From the NCBI RefSeq assembly GCF_023586085.1, contig NZ_CP097757.1, forward strand, positions 248,001 through 312,000: a DNA stretch of 64,000 nucleotides. The letters are read 5' to 3'. Below the pieces are notes generated by a model that was given only the letters and a program-made list of their open reading frames with translations, was not told the DNA's origin and made no database searches. The position numbers were made by a program, and so were the translations under genes. This stretch comes from Blochmannia endosymbiont of Camponotus sp. GTDB taxonomy: Bacteria > Pseudomonadota > Gammaproteobacteria > Enterobacterales > Enterobacteriaceae. This document shows, piece after piece, positions 62,969 through 64,000 of this stretch; the stretch's first letter is position 1, and each line of letters starts with the position of its first letter.

Positions 62969-64000
62969 ATGATAAATAGCACCATACAATCATTTGCTAT
63001 GGAAATGAAGACGTCGGTAAATCAATTAATACAATGGTTTTCATATTTTGGCATTTTTAAAACAGAAAAAGATATTATAACTCAAATAGAAAAAGAAATT
63101 TTGTTTAAATATATGAATGATAATAAAAAAGGATTATCTAATAAATTAACATTGAAACGAAAAACACGTAGCACTTTGAGTGTATCTGGTATTGGCGGTA
63201 AAAGTAAACAAGTGCACATAGAGATACGCAAGAAACTTACATACATACAATATACTACTTTACAAGAACCAGAGTGTATTGACTTAAAAAATAAAATGGT
63301 ATCTAATGTTACTCATGAGTTGGCTGATGTAACTAAAGAAAATAAATTAGTAAATAAAAAAGTAGATAATACTATAAATCCGTTTTTTTTAACGCAAAAT
63401 TCTAAAAAAAATCATCGTTATTCTGAATCAGTAAGATGTAAAGAAAAAGTGATAGGAAAAGTGTATTCTCGTAAAGTTGAAGGAAAATATTTACAAGAAA
63501 AAAATACAACACAATTAATTAAAAATAAATCTGAAGATAATTGGAATGTTGAAAATGAAAAAGTAATTTGTCCTAATTTAGAAAATAATCATAACAGTGG
63601 CAAATTGTATTGTATGCCTTCATTAATAGAAAAGAATAACAATCAAAAATTAGAAAATGAACGACGTAATCGCTCTCGTACGCGTACGCGGAATCGAAGT
63701 GGAGGAAAATTAACTAAACAACAGCAACATAAAAGAAGCAACAATCATCATCTATATGCGATTATGTCTGATGAATTTGGTAAAGAAGAAGAGTTGTATG
63801 TTTCAAATCGAATAAGTAAAAATAAGCGCAAACAAAGTGTATTACTACAGAGTTTCAATAAGCCTGTTCAAGTAATTAATCGTGATATTATTATTGGAGA
63901 AACTATAAGTGTAGCTGAATTAGCTAACAAAATGTCAATAAAAAGCTCGTGTGTTATTAAAGTGATGATGCAATTGGGAATCATGGCAACTATTAACCAA
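62969..64000 (+). CDS. infB: Translation initiation factor IF-2, N-terminal part (partial)
   Basis: IF-2 delivers initiator tRNA to the ribosome. The frame is open from an ATG with AAGGA upstream to the window end (344 codons). The N-terminus reads [20 protein letters not shown], the IF2-N domain, followed by [21 protein letters not shown] Lys/Asn/Glu-rich linker of about 190 residues with [16 protein letters not shown] replaces the Ala/Glu/Arg-rich linker of E. coli. The second IF2-N domain follows: [20 protein letters not shown] to MATINQ, just before the G domain, which lies outside the window. Confidence 0.97.
   Translation, partial: MINSTIQSFAMEMKTSVNQLIQWFSYFGIFKTEKDIITQIEKEILFKYMNDNKKGLSNKLTLKRKTRSTLSVSGIGGKSKQVHIEIRKKLTYIQYTTLQEPECIDLKNKMVSNVTHELADVTKENKLVNKKVDNTINPFFLTQNSKKNHRYSESVRCKEKVIGKVYSRKVEGKYLQEKNTTQLIKNKSEDNWNVENEKVICPNLENNHNSGKLYCMPSLIEKNNNQKLENERRNRSRTRTRNRSGGKLTKQQQHKRSNNHHLYAIMSDEFGKEEELYVSNRISKNKRKQSVLLQSFNKPVQVINRDIIIGETISVAELANKMSIKSSCVIKVMMQLGIMATINQ

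Overview
This window is a compact, strongly AT-biased gammaproteobacterial chromosome segment. Nearly every protein aligns end to end with an Escherichia coli housekeeping protein, while many neighbouring genes known from enterics are missing and have left AT-rich gaps of 0.3-1.3 kb. There are no insertion sequences, phage genes, CRISPR arrays or rRNA genes. Long intact genes, eroded spacers, poly(A) tracts in coding sequence and tRNA genes without an encoded CCA point to an obligate insect endosymbiont related to Enterobacteriaceae. Gene content and order (dolP, rsmI, metC, cysQ, folate genes and tamAB retained) fit Candidatus Blochmannia of carpenter ants best. That identification is an inference from remembered content and order, not a database match.

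Layout. 1-5.5 kb: tail of rplM, rpsI, dolP, rsmI, the RNase P RNA gene with a clear promoter, a DedA-family gene and tRNA-Ile(CAU). 5.8-14.7 kb: the macromolecular-synthesis cluster rpsU-dnaG-rpoD on the minus strand, then tsaD, plsY, folB, uppP and cca. 15-22.7 kb: hldE, ribB, plsC, metC, tRNA-Phe and cutA, separated by long spacers. 22.9-25.8 kb: groES-groEL behind a textbook sigma-32 promoter, a perfect 27-bp inverted repeat, then efp. 25.8-38.9 kb: mscM-psd, orn, tRNA-Gly, tsaE-amiB, miaA, hfq, hflX, hflK-hflC. 39-51.6 kb: purA, rlmB, rpsF-rpsR-rplI, cysQ, frameshifted tamA, tamB, ppa, ispB. 51.8-64 kb: rplU-rpmA, obgE, greA, rlmE-ftsH, folP-glmM, secG, tRNA-Leu(GAG), initiator tRNA, nusA and the start of infB.

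The genes cover replication priming and transcription (dnaG, rpoD, nusA, greA), translation and tRNA maturation (ribosomal proteins, infB, efp, rnpB, cca, tsaD/tsaE, miaA, rlmB, rlmE), protein quality control (groESL, ftsH with hflK/hflC), envelope building (plsY, plsC, psd, uppP, hldE, glmM, amiB, tamAB, dolP, secG, mscM) and a few metabolic steps (ribB, folB, folP, metC, cysQ, purA, ispB, ppa).

I found no novel multi-gene system. The points most worth a second look are apparent ATT (AUU) start codons for dnaG and miaA, a tamA frameshift in a run of nine A that one added A would repair, loss of HD-domain metal ligands in Cca while none of the five tRNA genes encodes CCA, an Asp-to-Asn change at the catalytic Asp96 position of FolP, and a set of long perfect inverted repeats just after groEL, rplI, rpsF and dolP.
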